A stretch of 6,997 nucleotides of DNA from Acidobacteriota bacterium (GTDB lineage Bacteria > Acidobacteriota > Terriglobia > Terriglobales > Acidobacteriaceae), in the NCBI GenBank assembly GCA_021779695.1, contig JAJYAE010000229.1, positions 1-6,997 of the forward strand, given 5' to 3'. Each line of letters begins with the position of its first letter. The first letter of the stretch is position 1. Below are positions 5,928 to 6,997 of the stretch, piece by piece. Made by a program: the position numbers and the translations under genes. The notes below the pieces were generated by a model. That model saw only the letters and a program-made list of their open reading frames with translations. It searched no databases and had not been told where the DNA came from.

Positions 5928-6860
5928 TTACGGCGCAGGCGGCGGGGTTGCGGGGCGGGGAATCAGATCATCGAGCCAGCGCGAAAGCGCAGCCTGCATG
6001 TCGCGCGCTGAGTCTTGCCGCGGGTCGAGCCAAAGAAGCGTTTTGCGGGCAGTGATGAGCTGATAGGCGGCGGGCGCTTGCTGCGGCCTGGCTGAGGCGG
6101 CGGGCTGAGACTCGATCCACAATGCAGGGATGCGAAGCTCGGACGCGGGATTGTCGAGATCGAAGCGGTCGAAGACGAGAGCGTGGGCTGGGACGAGCCG
6201 CGCGCGCGGGTCGCTGAAGATGGGCTGCATGGGATGCGCCCGGGGCTGATCGAGGAAGACACCGGCAAGGTTTGGGTGCATGGACGCGACCTGGAGAGCG
6301 AGATTGGCGCCGAGGTGCGAGCCGGCGATGATGATCGTGGATGGGGGAATGTGGCGAGTGGCGGTGAGGTAGCTGATGGCGCCTTCGGCGTCCTGCCGCC
6401 AGTGGTCCTCGCTGGGATGGGCGTGGAGGCTCTGGCCGTACCCGCGGTAATCAAAGACAAAAATGTTGAGGCCTCTGGCGGCGAAGGCAGGAAGCGAGTC
6501 GACGGTGCTGCTGAGGTTGCCGGTTGCTCCGTGGAGGTAAAGGAGGGTGGCGCGGGCGTTGGAGGCCTGGGGAATCCACCAACCCTGGAGCTGCGGCTGG
6601 CCGGACGAGTCGGGGTCAAACGAGACAGTCTGAAATGAGAGGCCGACAGTGGCGGGCGTGCGGGAGATGGTGACGGCGGGATGGAAGAGGAGTTGCCAAC
6701 TGCCCTGCCAGAAGAGCAGGCAGAGAGCAGCCCAGGCACAGACTGCAGCCGCGGCGATGGTGGAGCCGATGGAGATGCCCAGCCAGCGCGCAGAGATGAG
6801 CGGGGCCTGAGCTGTGGGCCGGGCTTGCGCGTGCCGGATTGGGCGAGGCTTTGGGGACAT
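5928..6860 (-). CDS. Membrane-anchored alpha/beta-hydrolase-fold protein, catalytic triad apparently lost
   Basis: A basic N-terminus (Lys4, Arg6, Arg9, Arg14, Arg25) precedes one hydrophobic helix at about 27-51, predicting a signal anchor with the main domain in the periplasm. Residues 75-296 follow the ABHD13/Bem46/YqkD-like fold: LQGWWIPQ, ATLLYLHGATGN (oxyanion-type HGATG, 110-114), and FVFDYRGYGQS (134-144). The nucleophile elbow reads AGSHLGANLAL (179-189), so His182 replaces the expected Ser of GxSxG. The usual acid motif after strand 7 is only PALWIESQP (245-253), and the region where the catalytic His should sit (LLWLDPRQDSARD, 275-287) has none. I therefore read it as a likely non-hydrolytic member, with the scaffold kept intact over 310 residues. 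The C-terminus is proline-rich (PRPATPPPAP). There is no clear ribosome-binding site before the ATG. The substrate is unknown. Confidence 0.85.
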   Translation of the reverse strand: MSPKPRPIRHAQARPTAQAPLISARWLGISIGSTIAAAAVCAWAALCLLFWQGSWQLLFHPAVTISRTPATVGLSFQTVSFDPDSSGQPQLQGWWIPQASNARATLLYLHGATGNLSSTVDSLPAFAARGLNIFVFDYRGYGQSLHAHPSEDHWRQDAEGAISYLTATRHIPPSTIIIAGSHLGANLALQVASMHPNLAGVFLDQPRAHPMQPIFSDPRARLVPAHALVFDRFDLDNPASELRIPALWIESQPAASARPQQAPAAYQLITARKTLLWLDPRQDSARDMQAALSRWLDDLIPRPATPPPAP

Positions 6861-6906
6861 GAGGATGGTGCCAGCCTGAGTTCGCCCTGAAGGCGACCTC
6901 TTTATG

Positions 6907-6927
6907 CTACCTGCCGGCGGCGGGTAG
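6907..6927. repeat. 21-bp near-palindrome in divergent intergenic region
   Basis: CTACC (6907-6911) pairs with GGTAG (6923-6927). Inside it GCC (6913-6915) pairs with GGC (6919-6921), and T6912/G6922 allows a wobble pair. The result is a 9-bp stem with a 3-base loop. It lies in the 99-base gap between the divergent hydrolase gene and the probable gene starting at 6960, and it overlaps a weak -10-like TAGGAT (6925-6930). An operator or a leader hairpin are both possible. A smaller TCGCC/GGCGA stem (6882-6896) lies between it and the hydrolase start. Confidence 0.4.
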
Positions 6928-6959
6928 GATGAAGGGCTGCGGGGGAAAGCGAGGCTGGA

Positions 6960-6997
6960 ATGGGCGAGCAGGTGCGAATTTGTGCGGAGGCGGATCT
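6960..6997 (+). CDS. Start of an unidentified gene, cut by the window edge
   Basis: An ATG at 6960 opens a frame that stays open to the end of the window (MGEQVRICAEADL). GAGG (6951-6954) lies 5 bases upstream as a reasonable ribosome-binding site, and TAGGAT at 6925-6930 is a weak -10 candidate. The few residues resemble the beginning of some GNAT acetyltransferases (a short strand with 'VRI' followed by 'EADL'), but thirteen residues are too few to assign a family. It would be divergent from the hydrolase gene. Confidence 0.4.
   Translation, partial: MGEQVRICAEAD

Noticed and set aside
5812..6063. An 83-codon + strand frame after rapZ
   Set aside because: More than half of it overlaps the 3' end of the hydrolase gene in antisense, the protein is Arg/Gly/Ser-rich without motif, and there is no ribosome-binding site.
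6183..6638. A 151-codon + strand frame opposite the hydrolase gene
   Set aside because: It lies wholly antisense to a well-supported gene, lacks a recognisable domain, and is a typical by-product of high GC at third codon positions. The same holds for the long - strand frames opposite rpoN, rapZ and the OstA gene.
6929..6997. Alternative + strand start at ATG 6929
   Set aside because: The frame gives a Gly/Cys-rich low-complexity peptide and has no proper Shine-Dalgarno sequence; the ATG at 6960 with GAGG upstream is better.

Overview
This is an ordinary chromosomal region from a high-GC, Gram-negative bacterium. The most likely source is the phylum Acidobacteriota (Acidobacteriaceae/Terriglobales type). 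I infer this from the long OstA-repeat protein next to lptB, the style of the RapZ and RpoN sequences, and the order lptB-rpoN-hpf-rapZ without a ptsN gene. That assignment is recognition from memory, not a database result. I see no rRNA, tRNA, CRISPR array, insertion sequence, phage gene or integration site.

Layout on the + strand: (1) the 3' part of a large OstA/LptA-fold protein, open at the left edge and ending at 1297; (2) lptB, 1294-2022, overlapping it by ATGA, the ATPase of the LPS export machine; (3) a 220-nt gap, then rpoN (sigma-54), 2243-3853; (4) a 199-nt gap with a good extended -10 element, then hpf of the long type, 4053-4691; (5) a 174-nt gap with two clear inverted repeats where Proteobacteria usually have ptsN; (6) rapZ, 4866-5795. 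On the - strand, convergent to rapZ, is a membrane-anchored alpha/beta-hydrolase-fold protein (6860-5928) that appears to have lost its catalytic triad. At the right edge a divergent + strand gene seems to begin at 6960.

How the genes fit together: the OstA protein and LptB belong to LPS transport to the outer membrane. RpoN, HPF and RapZ make up the nitrogen/stress/cell-envelope cluster that often follows lptB in Gram-negative bacteria. They provide alternative transcription initiation, ribosome hibernation and control of amino-sugar supply for peptidoglycan and LPS.

I did not find a new multi-gene system. The points most worth a second look are the degenerate hydrolase, the structured hpf-rapZ spacer, the altered Walker A and missing basic tail of RapZ, the roughly 30-residue insertion in RpoN, and a 21-bp near-palindrome in the divergent promoter region at the right end.
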